Shown piece by piece: positions 31,749-43,780 of a stretch of DNA of 64,000 bases. The position numbers were made by a program, and so were the translations under genes. The notes below the pieces were generated by a model. It was not told the DNA's origin. It did not search any database and was given only the letters and a program-made list of their open reading frames with translations. The DNA comes from Tolypeutes matacus. Taxonomy: Eukaryota > Chordata > Mammalia > Cingulata > Chlamyphoridae. Position 1 is the first letter of the stretch; each line of letters begins with the position of its first letter. The stretch covers positions 6,257,751 to 6,321,750 of the forward strand of contig JAKSZT010054335.1 of the NCBI GenBank assembly GCA_026826555.1. The letters run 5' to 3'.

Positions 31749-32280
31749 CTTAGTTTGCCAATGCAAAGTACCAGAAATGGGTTGGCTTTTATAATGGGAA
31801 TTTTATTTAGGGTAAAAGCTTACAGTTTCAAGGCTGTGATTTAGATATTAAGGGACTATCAGAGTTGCTTTCTCACCAAAGTCAGCTACTGGTGATCCTG
31901 GCGTCCTGCCACGTGGTGATCAGGCACATGGCAGGGCTCTACTCTTCAGCCCTGAGCTGCTCCGAGGGCCCAGCCCCTCAGGGGCGTCTTTCCATGCGCT
32001 GTGCTCTGCTAATTCCAGACTCTGGGGCCTCTCTCACCCAACATCTTGGGGCTTCTCTCCTTGGGCTCGGTTGTAGATGAACCTGGAGTCCTCTGGCTCC
32101 TTTCTCCTTTCTCTCACATGGCAGAGCTCCCCAATTACATAAAGCCCCAGTAAGAGAGCAAGACTTAACTTGAGTAACATCTCACTGACATAATTCAATC
32201 CAAAGGGTGCTATACTCACAAGAATGAATTAATTCAAGAACATTTTCTTTTTGGGACTCATGAAATAACTTCAAACTGTT
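31749..32280 (-). mobile_element. MaLR/ERV-L-type solo LTR
   Basis: On the minus strand the end ...aaaagccaacccatttctgg, tactttgcattggcaaacta is the same as in the LTRs at 20.7 and 59.5 kb. The start is near 32280. The length of about 530 bp fits. Confidence 0.65.
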
Positions 32281-32434
32281 TCAATATAGAAAAACCCAAG
32301 GAAGAAAATAGAAATGAACTATAATCCCATGCCAGTTGTGATCATAGTTAGCCTTTTCGTGCATACATTTCTGGTTTTGTTTCTCTAGGTCTGTGAATTT
32401 CTATAGTCGCTGCTCCAGATGTAGATGTGAACTA

Positions 32435-33598
32435 CAGGCAGTTGTCTCTGTGCTGCTCTGATACGCATGAGGTTCATTTACCATGGTGTAGTTAAATAAT
32501 ACAAGTTGCCCAACTGCATGGTTCAAATTTCAATTACCATGGTATTTTAACTTTGAGTAATTGCATAAAGTATAAACTTCACTGCTGGCTCTTCAATTAG
32601 TAAAACACTAAGTAAATGTTGGGAATTGACTCATGCCGCCTCCCCCCCCCCCCCACACACACACAAGGCATGTTCGGGTCCCAACCCTTGGCTATGGGTG
32701 AGAATCCATTTGTAAATAGGAGCTTTGAAGATGTTGTTAATTAAGATATACCCAAACTGAATGAGGGTGGGCCTTGATCCAGTTTGACTGAAGTCCTTAT
32801 AAGCAAAGGAAGTTGGACACAGAAAGAGAAACTCCCGGGAGGAGCCAGAAGCTGGAAGTCAGCGGAATCCGGAAGAGAAAGAAGTCCCACCCATGTGCAC
32901 TGCCATGTGATAGGAAAGCCAAGGAACCCCAAAGATTGCTGGCAGCCAGAATATACCAACCCTGGAGGAAGCAGGCCTTCTAGCCTCTGAAACCAGGAGC
33001 CAACCCATTGCATGGTATATGCTTTAGAAATAAAAATTGTAGGAATGTTCATTGCCGCTGTTCTAGGAATTTAGATATGCAACCAGAGGGACTTAAAGAA
33101 GGCAAACTTATTGACATTATAGATAAATGGATGTGATGAAAAGAATGAAGTTGTCCCAGAGGAAGTAAAGCTGTTAAAACATTTCACATTCAGTAGGTTC
33201 TTGTAGATGTCGCTGAGCACACAAAGGATAAAATATTAAAAGGAGTATGACAATTCCTCAAGACATAGAAAATGTGCTTGCTTTGTTTTGTAAGCTATAT
33301 GAGGAGAACGAGGGAAGTACTGTTCAACTACTCTTGATAAGTGTTTTATGAAAAAAAATCCACTAATTCCCAATGTTTCTGTTTCAAATTACAGTGTATT
33401 AAATAAATATTAAGTTTATTGTTTATTATTTCCCTATGCATTTATAGCTGATAATAAGAGTTTTTAATATTTTGACAAATTTTAAATGTCATAGAATAAT
33501 CTTCCTTTTCCCCTTTAAAAATTAAGCTCAGTTTGCAGTTTCAGCTTGCATGGCCATTTTGACAATCCCATACTACTGTGCAAAGTGAGGACTGCCTG
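32435..33598 (+). mobile_element. Tigger-like (Tc1/mariner) DNA transposon, split by an LTR
   Basis: The left terminus caggcagttgtctctgtgctg (32435) and the inverted right terminus ending gtgaggactgcctg (33598) are imperfect inverted repeats. A TA precedes the left end. In 33270-33350 a + frame gives ALFCKLYEENEGSTVQLLL, like the C-terminus of Tigger transposases. The left part (32435-32616) is non-coding end sequence. The LTR at 32617-33058 interrupts it. Only the transposase tail remains, so this is an internally deleted copy. Confidence 0.65.
32617..33058 (+). mobile_element. MaLR/MLT1-like LTR inside the Tigger-like element
   Basis: It starts tgttgggaattgactcatg and carries an internal 'ttgactgaagtccttataag' block and an end 'gagccaacccattgcatgg'. 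Near its start is a C13 run (32642-32654) followed by a short CA run. The right edge is approximate. Confidence 0.65.
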
Positions 33599-33752
33599 CA
33601 TAAAACTTATCATGCTTGTGACTAATATTTGTACATATACATTTTACTTTTACATATATTATGGATCCTATAATATATTTTTATTATTTTTACTTTATCC
33701 AATCACCTTTTATAGAAATTTAAATATGATAAAAAGTAAGCCTGTTATATTT
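33599..33752. other. unassigned AT-rich sequence
   Basis: A short AT-rich interval between the DNA transposon and the SINE. Nothing recognised. Confidence 0.5.
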
Positions 33753-33761
33753 ACCCACATA

Positions 33762-33793
<32 letters not shown>

Positions 33794-33977
33794 AAAGATT
33801 TTATTTATTCATTTATCCCCCCCTTGCTGCTTGTGCTCGCTGGGTCAGCTAACCACGCCGTGCGAGCGGGCTTGCCTTCACCAGGAGGCCCCGGGAACCG
33901 AACCCGGGGCCTCCCATATGGTAAATGGGAGCCCTACTGATTGAGCCACAGCCGCTTCCCCAACCCACATATTTTCT
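33753..33977 (-). mobile_element. DAS-type SINE with 15-bp TSD
   Basis: Direct repeats acccacatattttct at 33753-33767 and 33963-33977 bracket it. The minus-strand copy is nearly identical to the one at 10505-10686: head ggctgtggctcaatcagtag, B box ggttcggttcc with one change, a gctgacccagcgagcac middle, and a long A-tail seen as T18 at 33777-33794. Confidence 0.92.
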
Positions 33978-35990
33978 ATCTCAAGTGATCTTCATTCTTT
34001 TTTATAGATCCAAATTTCATGTTTACTCTTCTTTGCCTGAAAATGCCCTTTAATATTTCTTTTAGTGTAAGTATGCTAGTGAACAATTCCCTCAGGTTTT
34101 GTTTGTTGAAAAAGTTATTTCACCTTCATCTTTGAAGAATATTTTCAGTGTGTATAGATTTTAGTTTATTACTTTTTCTTTCAATGCTTCCAAAATGCTA
34201 TTTGGTGTCCACTGGCTGTCACAATTATTATGAGTCTGTTGTCATCTTTGTTTTCTTTTTTTCTTAGACTGTTTTTAAGATGTTCTTTTTATCCCTGGTT
34301 GTTAACAATTTGATGTTTGTGTTGGCATGTGTGTGTATAAGAGAGAATATTTATCCATTTTATGGTTTAGTGAGCTTCTTGGACATGTTGGTTTATAATT
34401 TTCTTCAAATTAGTTTTTCATCCATTACTTCTTCAAAATTTTTGTATGCCTTAGTCTATTTCTAACCCTAATTTTTTTTCTGGCAATATATATCAATAGA
34501 CTTTTATTTATTTTTAAAGAAGCTTCAGATTATATAAATGCTACATAAAAAAATATAAGGGATTCCCATATGCCCACTCCCTCCCCGACCCACACTTTCC
34601 TACATGAATAACATCCTTCATTAGTGTGGTACCTTTGTTAACAATTGGTGAACCCATATTGAAGCATCACTATTAACCGTGGACTACAGTTTACAAATCT
34701 ACGATAAGGTGGAAAGGTGCAGCTGTGCAGTGGATGAGCGTGACAGCGACGCAGCGCTGTGACTGGGTCCGGCGGTGCTGGTCTTAGCCTAATCTAGCTT
34801 CCAATCACATGTGCACTAGACCACCTGATGTTGTCTCACAGGACACCGAGGCTCTGCTCATTCGTTTTTTTCCAGTCTTTTTTTGTTTCGGTACTTCATT
34901 TTGGCTATGCTCAATGGCCAAGGCTCAAGTTCACTGGTCATTTTATCTTGTATCCAATTTGCTGGTAATCTCATCCAAGTGAAATTTTTTTCTTACAGAA
35001 AGAATAGTTTTTGATTTATAAAATTACCCTTTGATTCTTTCAAAAATCTTCCATTTCTTTCCTCTTTATATTCATTTTTTTCTTTATGTTCTTGAAAATA
35101 TTGTGCATATTTATAATAGCAATTTTAATATCCTTGTCCATAATTCTATAATTATTTGACTTTTTTGGTTCTTGTTTTTTGTTGACTGATTTTTATTTAT
35201 GAGTCATGTTGTTATGTATCTTTTTGTCTAGTAATATTTGATTTTATTCCAGACATTATGAATTTTGTGTGTCGTTGGTTTTTCTAGAGTTTTGGATTTT
35301 TTTCTGATTGGCAGGTAAGTTACTTGTAGATTACTTTGACTTTTCAGAGGTTTGTTTTCAAGCTCTTTAGAATTAAAAAGTCTAGAATTGCCTTTATTTT
35401 AGGAAGAATATTGTTCTACTTTAAGGCATTGCCCTTCTGAAGTATTTTTACTGAATGCCCTGTATATTCAATGAGACCTCTCTACTCTGGCTGGAGGGAA
35501 CTCAAACTGTTCCTGACCTTATGTGAGGTCTGGGAATTGTCTCTCTTACTGCTCCCTAGCAATTTTTAATTCTTGGGAATTTTCTTTCATGGCTTTATGG
35601 TGTTTTTCCCTATACATGTATAGATTGACTTCAGTCAGAGGTTCAAGGGACCTTCATAGAGATTTCTGGGGCACTTTCTCTGTGTAACTCCTCTCTCTGG
35701 GACTCTACCTCATAAACTCTAGCTGCCTTGACACCCCCAAATGCTGGTCCCTTTCTCCTCAACTCCTGTGTGGTTTCCTCTCACTGCGCTGCTTTCTGAG
35801 AACATCCTGCTGGTACAAACCCTGGGCATGGTGGCACACCTCATGTTTTCTCTCTTCTTCCAGGGACTGCAGTGCTGCACTACTTTTTGTCCAATGTGCA
35901 GAAATAGTTGTGTTTTTTAAAAATTATTTTTGTTCCACTTTCTAGTTCTTTATGGTGGGAGAGTAATTGTAGATCCCCTTGATCCCTCAT
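33978..35990 (-). mobile_element. ancient L1 5' half (ORF1 and 5' UTR), with an inserted L1 3' UTR-like piece
   Basis: The + strand at 33990-34470 is the decayed antisense of L1 ORF1. The part at 34985-35300 ('ccagacattatgaattttg') resembles the antisense of an old L1 5' region. The text to 35990 is probably its outer 5' UTR. Between about 34495 and 34860 lies a different, GC-richer piece related to 13290-13420 in the 852-bp retroposon, opening with an A/T-rich stretch. Confidence 0.55.
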
Positions 35991-36620
35991 GGCTGAAAGG
36001 TGTATTCCAAGAGTGTCCGTTGTGTCTTATGTCCATCTTTCATGACAGAATGTGAACAACATGAGGGCAAGGGCCACGTGGCTGAGCGTCATCAGCCCCA
36101 GCCATTCCCTGATGCATGTAGCTCGGTGGAGACTTGCTAAGTGAAGATGGCTATTGAGATCTGAGGACCATTCCAACAAATACTGAACTCAATATTAGTT
36201 CATGGATTCAGTGTTTTCCTTATTACTATGACTTTATAATATGACCAGCATACCTTCATTTATGCCCTATTTATGAACGGCAACCCTAAGCACTTATATA
36301 TTTGAATTTCAAATATATATAGAAAGTATTATAATCTTTTGTTGGTTTGATTGTATAATAGTATTATAAAAATATATGGCTTTATGCATTAGGGAGTGAT
36401 AAGTGCTGATGCTTCTTCTGAACATGAGTCTGTGGATGTCCTCTGCTCTCGAGGTAAATGAAGGGTGGTGGAGGGCCAGGCCTGATGGCCACACTCTGGT
36501 GGCCTGTGTTATATGCCTCAGTTTGCTGATAGGTAAGAATTCAGGGTGTTAAACTACTAAGTAAAGCTATTGATCCAGCAGATGAACTGTGTGTATATCT
36601 TTCTCTTGTATCCTGCTCCT
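35991..36620. other. mostly unassigned; possible L2 3' end at 36035-36145
   Basis: The stretch 'aacatgagggcaagggcc' followed by 'agtgaagatggc' has the look of an L2 3' UTR on the + strand but is too short to be sure. The rest is unassigned. Confidence 0.4.
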
Positions 36621-36623
36621 TTA

Positions 36624-36832
36624 GTTTAGAGCAGGGGCTCTTAACAAGGGGTCCATGAGCTTGAATTGAAATTCAAAAAACCATTATTCTTATGGGGATG
36701 TGTTGGTGTGGGTGTGATGTATTTTTTAAATAATCCACAGTATGGTGTAGACTTAGTGAGGAGTCCATGGTTTTCACCTGACTGGCAAAGGGGTCCATGG
36801 AACAAAAAATGTTAAGAATGTCTGGCTTAGAG
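36624..36832. mobile_element. hAT-Charlie type MITE (MER5-like) with 8-bp TSD
   Basis: The termini are caggggctcttaac (36632) and gttaagaatgtctg (ending 36824). Inner copies of aggggtccatg occur on both sides. The 8-bp flanks gtttagag (36624-36631) and gcttagag (36825-36832) match at seven of eight, the length hAT elements produce. It is 193 bp with no coding capacity and depends on a Charlie-type transposase in trans. Confidence 0.8.
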
Positions 36833-36920
36833 TCTTCAGTATTTTTTTACCCTTTACCATCTGTTTCCTTCATTCCAATTCCATTCTGGTGCCCTACACT
36901 GGCGTCCTGTAACCTGTCTG

Positions 36921-37404
36921 CCCAGATGTCTTTTTTTGTTTGTTTTAAAGATTTATTTTTTTAAATTTATTTCTCCCTATTCCCTCGTGGTTTGCACTTG
37001 CTGTGTCTGTTCATCTTCCTTGTTTCTTTAGGAAGCACCAGGTTCCGAACCTGGGACCTCCGATGTGGGAAGGAGGCACCTAATCACTTGAGCCACTTCC
37101 ATTCCCTGCTTTGTTGCATCTCTCATTGTGTTTTTCTTCTTGTGTCTCTTGTTGCATCATTTTGTTGTGTCAGCTTGCCGTGCCTGCCCATCGCATCAAC
37201 TCACTGTCTTGCTTGTTGTCTTTAGGAGGCACTGGGAACCTCCGCGCCCTGCTTTGTTGTGTGTCTCATTGTTTTTCTTTCTTGTGTCTCTTGTCACACC
37301 AGCTTGCTGTCTTTAGGAGGCACTGGGAACCAAACCAGGGACCTCCCATGTGGTATGTGGGAGGTCAGTCACTTGAGCCACATCTGCTTCTCCCAGATGT
37401 CTTT
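36921..37404 (-). mobile_element. multi-head DAS-type SINE with 13-bp TSD
   Basis: Direct repeats cccagatgtcttt at 36921-36933 and 37392-37404 bracket a body of about 458 bp. On the minus strand there is a full tRNA-like head at about 37388-37320 and a second near 37095-37035. A headless remnant ('aggcactgggaacctc') lies near 37228. The same linker (tttgttgtgtctctcattg type) recurs between them. One TSD pair surrounds all units, so they moved as one element. Confidence 0.88.
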
Positions 37405-38030
37405 AAAACTGGCCAAAGCCTGTTTTCAATAGCAATCTTTTGGAAAAGAGCTTTTAGTTCCTCTTTATAAATTGGAAATTCCAATTGGTACTACTGACTT
37501 ATGCTGTATTTAATCTAATCATTATTTTTATCTTTGCTCATCATATATTGGCATCTTTTATAAAAAATAACGAGATTGTTTTTAAATTGTCTTCAAATGT
37601 AGCATCAGTAAAATACTAAAATTCTTATAGTACTAGGTTACCAATATAAAAAATAAAAAAAACCCCACTATTTAAGTTTAAACATTTTATCTGTGACATT
37701 TGCTGATACTTTTCAGAGAGTTGTAATTTTTTTTTTTCAGTTTGCACACATCAATTCATGTGATAAATATTGGGGGGGGGGGGCATTGCTGTGTGCCAAC
37801 TCCTTTATTAGGCTCTCAGATCACCAAGCTGAATAATAGTTAGCCTTTGCCTTCAAGTGCATTTATCTAGCTGTAATCAAGGAGATAAGTACCATTGGCA
37901 ATTGGCAGTGTTAGGGTGTCAGGTGAGTATTTCATTGCTTTTGTCAAATTGCCTGTAAGCTGATGGTTATTTCCTAGGATTTTAAAACTATGTACCTGCA
38001 TGAAGAGTAAGTATGAGCTTCATTGCATTT
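37405..38030. other. unassigned sequence
   Basis: AT-rich with a G12 run at 37772-37783. No gene or certain repeat. Confidence 0.45.
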
Positions 38031-38034
38031 GTTT

Positions 38035-38635
38035 GTCCTGGGCAGAATTTTAAGATGCCATGCTCTCCACACTCCTGGTATTACTCCCAGGATTATTTAC
38101 ATTGCCTACCAAAGGGGAGTCTGCAGAAGCAATTAAGGTTACTGATCAGGTGCACCTAACTTAGTGATATGAGCTCCTTAAGAGAAGACTGCTGTGTCTT
38201 CCCCAGGTGATTGCAGAAGGGGAAGTCAGGGAGATTCACACTAAGCATGAGAAAGGCAGCAGGGAATTCCACTGCAGGCCTTGAGGTAGATGGTGCTCTA
38301 GGCTGGGGTCTGAGCATAGTGGACCTCCTCCCCCGGCCAGCAGCCAGGAAGAGGAGGGGGTGTGCAGTCTTAGAACTCCTGGTACCTGAGCTCCGTTAGC
38401 CATCCAAGTACACTTGGGAGAGGAGTTTCCCACAGTGCCTTAGGTAAGAGAGCTCAGCCTGACTCCACATTTTGATAGCAGGATATGAGTCTTGGGACCC
38501 CCTGCAGAGAACCGAGTTGAGCCTGCCTGGACTTGTGACCAGTGGCCACTGTGAGATATTGAGTGAGTGTTATTTTAGGCTGTTAGGCTTGTGGCAATTG
38601 GTTATGCAACCATAGAAAAGGAATACAACCAGTAG
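38035..38635 (+). mobile_element. MLT1-like LTR
   Basis: The + strand ends with the MLT1-style block 'tggacttgtgaccagtggcc', gtgagatattgagtg, 'ttaggctgttaggcttgtgg', then 'aaccatagaaaaggaatac'. The early part matches the same class ('aagggg..tctgcagaagc'). Divergent and old. Confidence 0.6.
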
Positions 38636-39480
38636 TTGTCCTTTAGTGCCCACATCCTAGGTGTGCCTGGAAGCTCACACTGTCCTGACCTGACAGCTCT
38701 TTTTATCTAGGGAAAGGAATTGGAACATTTAACTCCTTTCCAAAGGGCATCAGAAGATTTGCTTTTCCATTTATATTTCTGGTATTATTCCTTAATAGCA
38801 GAACATAACATATCTTATGTTTCACATTTGTAACTTTCTTTGATGTCACAGTGAAATCAATATGTGTATTTTAAAAATATGAAACACATTAATTTTTCCT
38901 AGTAGCACTTTACTGATTGTATAATTTATACCTATTAGATTACTATGCATTGTATTTTTTTAATCATTTGTGATTTATGTGATATATGCATATATTTCTT
39001 GAAGATTGAAAAAGTTGTTTAAATCCATTTCAGGAAATGATTTCAATTACCTGTTCCATTTTTAATACTTAAAACACCTTTTTAGTGTGTTTAAATGACT
39101 TAACACCTGCAAATTATTATTCTTTCAAAGGCATATTTTTGGGACATGATTGAAATTTGTTTTGCTATATATCTGCTCAGAAACAATTTCCTGAATATTA
39201 ATTTACAGAACATGAAAGTCTGTTTTTAGGCATAATCATAGGGCCCTCAAAAGTATGTAACTTCTGAGTGTGTGTGTGTGTGTGTACACACACATACTCT
39301 CATGTTTTTCAAATTAGTTCCATTGTTCATTGTGCTGGTTTTATATATATAAATTAAAATGTCTATTCGAATTTTTCTTCTCTAAATAATTTATGCCAAC
39401 CATGTGGAGCTTAGGTAGAATAAAAAATTAGTTTGTGGATTGTCTGCCAACTTCTTTTAGAGTGGCCTAAGACTTAGTTT
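38636..39480. other. unassigned AT-rich sequence
   Basis: Contains a palindromic microsatellite, (GT)n followed by (AC)n, at 39267-39292. No gene or assigned repeat. Confidence 0.5.
39267..39292. repeat. (TG)n(CA)n self-complementary microsatellite
   Basis: About eight GT units run directly into about four AC units, so the two halves can pair with each other. Confidence 0.9.
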
Positions 39481-40259
39481 TTTAATTGTTTTTCTTTTGG
39501 TCAGGCATATTGAGACATCATGCACATAATACATTGACTCTTGCAAAGCATAAAATGCAGCAGTTTTACTATAATCATTACGTGGTGCAGCCATTACCAC
39601 TAATTCCAGAATATTTTAATCACCCCCAAAAGAAACCTTGTACCCATAATAGTTATTCCCATTTCCCTTTAAACCCGCATCATTAGGCAACCACTGAACT
39701 ACTTTACATCTTTATAGATTTATGGATTTGTCTATTTTGGACATCTCATTTAAGTAGAATCGTACAATATATGACTTGTTCTGGATTCTTTCACTTTGCA
39801 TAATATTTTCAAGGATCATCTGTATTGCAACATGTATCTGAACTTCATTCCTTTTTATGGCCAAATATTAGATTGTATGGCTGGCCCCATATTTTGTTTC
39901 TCTATTCATCAGTTGATGGTTATTTGGATTGTTTCTATATTTTGACTATTGTGAATAATGCTGATACGAACATTTATATACATGTTTTTGCATGTTTTCA
40001 GTTCTCTTTGCTATATACATAGGGATAGAATTGCTGGGTCTTATGGTAACTCTGTTTAATTTTTGGATGAACTGCCAACTACCATTTTACATTCCCACCA
40101 GCAGTAAATGCAGTATGTGAGGAATACACTTTCTCTATATACTCTTACCAAGACGTAATATCTGTCTTTTTTATTATAGCCCTCCTATGGTGTGAAGTGA
40201 TATCTCATTGTGGTTTTGACTTGCATTTCCCTGACTATTAATGATGTTGAGCATCTTTG

Positions 40260-40616
40260 CATGGCTTTACTTCTGGTGTCTGCTTGTCTTTTCTTTAGGC
40301 AGCACTGGGAACTGATCCTGGGACCTTCTGGAGTGGGAGAGAGGTGCTCAATCTCTTGCGCCAACACAGCTTCCTGGTCTGCTGCATCTCTTATTGTCTC
40401 TCCTCTGTGTCTTTTTGTTGCGTCATCTTGCTGGGCCAGCACCCCTATGTGGGCCAGCACCCGTATGCAGACCAGCACTCTGCGTGGGCCAGTTCTCCAC
40501 TTGGGCCAGCTTGCCTTTCACCAGGAGGCCCTGGGAATCGAACGCTGGACCTCCTATATGGTAGCCAGAAGCCCAATCACTTGAGCCACATCCGTTTTCC
40601 ATTTCATGGCTTTACT
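40260..40616 (-). mobile_element. SINE with tandem inner repeats and no A-tail, 12-bp TSD
   Basis: Direct repeats catggctttact at 40260-40271 and 40605-40616. On the minus strand there is a tRNA head near 40600 ('tggctcaagtgattgggct'), a B box-like stretch near 40540, then about five units of 16-19 bp (40433-40515), a linker, and a second decayed head near 40360-40310. No A-run separates the element from the left repeat. Confidence 0.85.
40433..40515. repeat. tandem repeat, about 5 x 16-19 bp in SINE
   Basis: Units begin at 40433, 40451, 40470, 40486 and 40503. Each starts gggccag or gaccag followed by a variable part. Confidence 0.85.
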
Positions 40617-42954
40617 GGCCACTTGATATATACATATATTTTTAGAGAAATTTCTGTTCAAATCCTTTGCCCATTTTTATATTGGGTTATTTATCTTTCA
40701 TTATTGAATTGTAAGAGATCTTTATGTATTCTAGATAGTAGATGCTCATCAGATATGTGATTTGCAGAAAGTTTATCCCATTCTGTGGGATGTCTTTTCA
40801 CTTTTTTGAGAGTATCCCTTGAAGCACAAAAGTTTTTAATTTTGGTGAAGTTCAGTTTATCTGTATCTTTTTCTGTTGTTGCTCAGCGTTAAATGTCATA
40901 TCTAAGAAACCATTGCCTAATCAAAGCTCCTGATTATTTGCACCTGTTTTCTCCTAATCATTTTATCATTTTTTCAACTTACATGTAGGTCTATGAACCA
41001 GTTCATGTTCATATTTGTATATAGTGTGAGGTAGGGGTCTTCATTCTTTTGCCTGTGATAGCCAGTTTTCCCAGCATCATTTATTGAGGAAACTGTTCTT
41101 TTCCCCATTGAATGGTCTTGGCACTCTTGTCAAAAACCAGTTGGCAATAAATGTATGTGTCTCTTTCTAGACTCTCTATTTCATAGGTTTGTATTTCTAT
41201 ACTTAAGCCAGTACCACACTGTTTTGACTACTGTAACTTAGTTGTACTTTTGAAATCAGGAAATGTGATTCCTGCATTTTTTTTTTCTTTTTCAAGATTG
41301 TTTTGACTACTTGGGGTCCCTCGAATTTCCATAAGAATTTTAGGATCTTTTCAATTTCTGCAAAAAAAAAAGGCAGAGATAGATATAGATAGAAATTGTG
41401 TTGAATCTGTAGATTAATTTGGGGAGTATTGCCATCTTAACAATATTAAATCTTCTAATTCGTGAAAATGGGGTACTTTTCCATTTTTTTAGGTCATTAA
41501 TTTCTCTCAGTGATGTTTTGTAGGCTTTTGTGTTCAATCTTGAAAATTTTCTTTAAATCTATTCCTACATAATTCATACTTTTTGGTACTATGTAAATAG
41601 AATTACTAATTTCATTTTTGGATTGTTTATTGCTAGTATATAGAAACAACTGATTTTTGCATGTTGATCTTGTATACTGCAAATTTGCAGAATTCGTTTA
41701 TTTAGCTTTATTAGTGTTGGGGGGGGAGGGAAGGAGGGAGAGATAAAGAACATTCCTTAGGATTTTCTATAGAGAAAATCTTGTCACCTGCAAATAGAGA
41801 TAGTTTTACTTTTTCCTTTCCAATCTGGATGACTTTTCTTTTTTCTACCTGATTTCCCTGGCAGGAATCTTCAGCATAGTGTTGAATATATGTGAAGAGA
41901 GCGTCATTGTCTTTTTCCTCAACTTAGGAGGGAAGCTTTCAGTCTTTCACCACTAAGTTTGATGTTAGCTATAGATTTTTCATAGATACCCTTTATCAGA
42001 TTGAGGACGTTCCATTCTAGTCCTAGTTTTTTTGTATGTTTTTAAAAATGAAAGGGCATTGGGTTTTGTCAAATGGTTTTACTATGTTTATTGAGATGAC
42101 CATGTGTATTTTTTCTCCTTTATTCTATAAATATGTTGTTTTACATTGATTTATTATGTTGAACCAACCTTGTGTTCCTGCAATAAAATTTGATTTATGA
42201 TTCTTTTAAAAATAATACCAAATTTGGTTTGTTAGTATTTTCCTGAGCATTTTTGTATCATAGTAATAAGGGTTATTAGCATGCAGTTTTTTTTCTTGTG
42301 ATGTCTTTTTCTGGTTTTGGTATTAGGGTAATATTGACCTCGTCAAATGAAGTCCATTCCTTATATGTTTTGGATGAGCTTGTGAAAGATTTGTCTTAAT
42401 TCTTATCAAAATGTTTGGTAGCCTTCACCAGTGAAGCAAATCTGGTCCTGGGCATTTCTTTGTGGGACATTTTTTGGTTGCTTATTCAATGTCTTTATTT
42501 GTTATAGTTCCATTTGGATTTTCTATTTCTTCTAGAGTCAGTTTTGTAGTTGGTTTCTTTCTAGAAAAATTTCCATTTTATCTAGGCTATCTAATTTATT
42601 GACATACAGTTGTTCATAATATTGCCTTATAATCATTTTTTCCCCAGTAAGCTCAGTAGTAATCCTACTTCTTTCGTTTCAGTTTTAATCATTTGAATCT
42701 TCTCTTCTTTTTTTCTTCCTCAGTCTAGCTAAAATTTTGTCAATTTTGTTGAGCTTTAAAATTTGTTGATCAGTTAATTTGTTCCATTGATTTTGTGTAT
42801 TGTTTTTCTATCCTCTATTTTGTTTATTGCTATAACCTTTATCATTTCCTTCCTTCTGCTTTCTTTGGGTTTAGTTTGCTGTTTTTGTTCTAGTTCCTTA
42901 ATGTGCAAGTTTAGATTATTAATTTGAGATTTTCCTTTTTTTCCTCCACAAATA

Positions 42955-43175
42955 TATTTTTTAGCTAATAGACTTTATTTTGTAACAGTTTCAGGTTTAC
43001 AGAAAAATTGTGCAGTTCCCATAAGCCTTCTCTCCTCCCTGCAGTTTCCCCTATTGTAAATATCTTGCATTAGTATGGTTACATTGATTAATGAACCAAT
43101 ATGGACAACATTATTATGAACAAAAGCCCCTAGTTTACATTAGGTTCATTCTTTGTATTGTAGAGTCCTATCTTC
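42955..43175 (-). mobile_element. L1 3' UTR fragment inserted in L1-D
   Basis: The stretch 'gtttcaggtttacagaaaaa', 'tgcattagtatggttac' and 'tagtttacattaggttcatt' is repeated, with changes, at 47.6 kb and 58.5 kb. It interrupts the endonuclease region of L1-D. Confidence 0.65.
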
Positions 43176-43345
43176 TTTCTTAATATAGGCATTTACAACT
43201 ATAAATTTCCCTCTGAGAACTGCTTTTGCTACATACCATATGTTTTGGTATATTGTGTTTTCATTTCTATTCATCTCAAAGTATTTTTTAATTTCTCTTG
43301 TGGTTTCTTTTAGCATTGGTTATTTCGCAGTGCATTTAAAAATTT

Positions 43346-43780
43346 CTACATATTTGAGACTTTCCCAAATTTCCTTCTGCTATTTATTTCTAATTTTATT
43401 CTCTTGTGATCAGAGAATATACTTTGGAATTTATGGAGGCTTATTTTACGGCCTAATATATGGTCTATCCTGGAGAATGTTCCATGGGACTTGAGAGGAC
43501 TGTGTAACCACTCATTGTTGGATAGTGTTCGGTATATGTCTGTTAGATCTAGTTTGTTTCTAATGTTGTTCAAGGCTTCTCTTTCCTTGTTGATTTTCAG
43601 CCTAGTTGTTCTATTCTTTATTGAAAGTGTAACATTGAAGTTTCCAACCATTATTGTGGAATGGTCTATTTTTTCCTTCAGTTCTGTCAATTTGTGATTC
43701 ATGTGTTTCAAAGAGCTATTGTTAGGTGTATATATGTTTATAATTGTTATATCTTCTGGATGGATTGAATCTTTTATCAT
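43346..43780 (-). pseudogene. L1-D ORF2 endonuclease fragment
   Basis: A 144-codon open piece has ITIINIYTPNN near the start, GNFNVTLS (GDFN-type block with Asp changed to Asn), LDLTDIYRTL, and SRIDHILG (the S-x-I-D-H active-site block), then SDHKRIKLE. The order is that of the L1 endonuclease. Confidence 0.85.
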
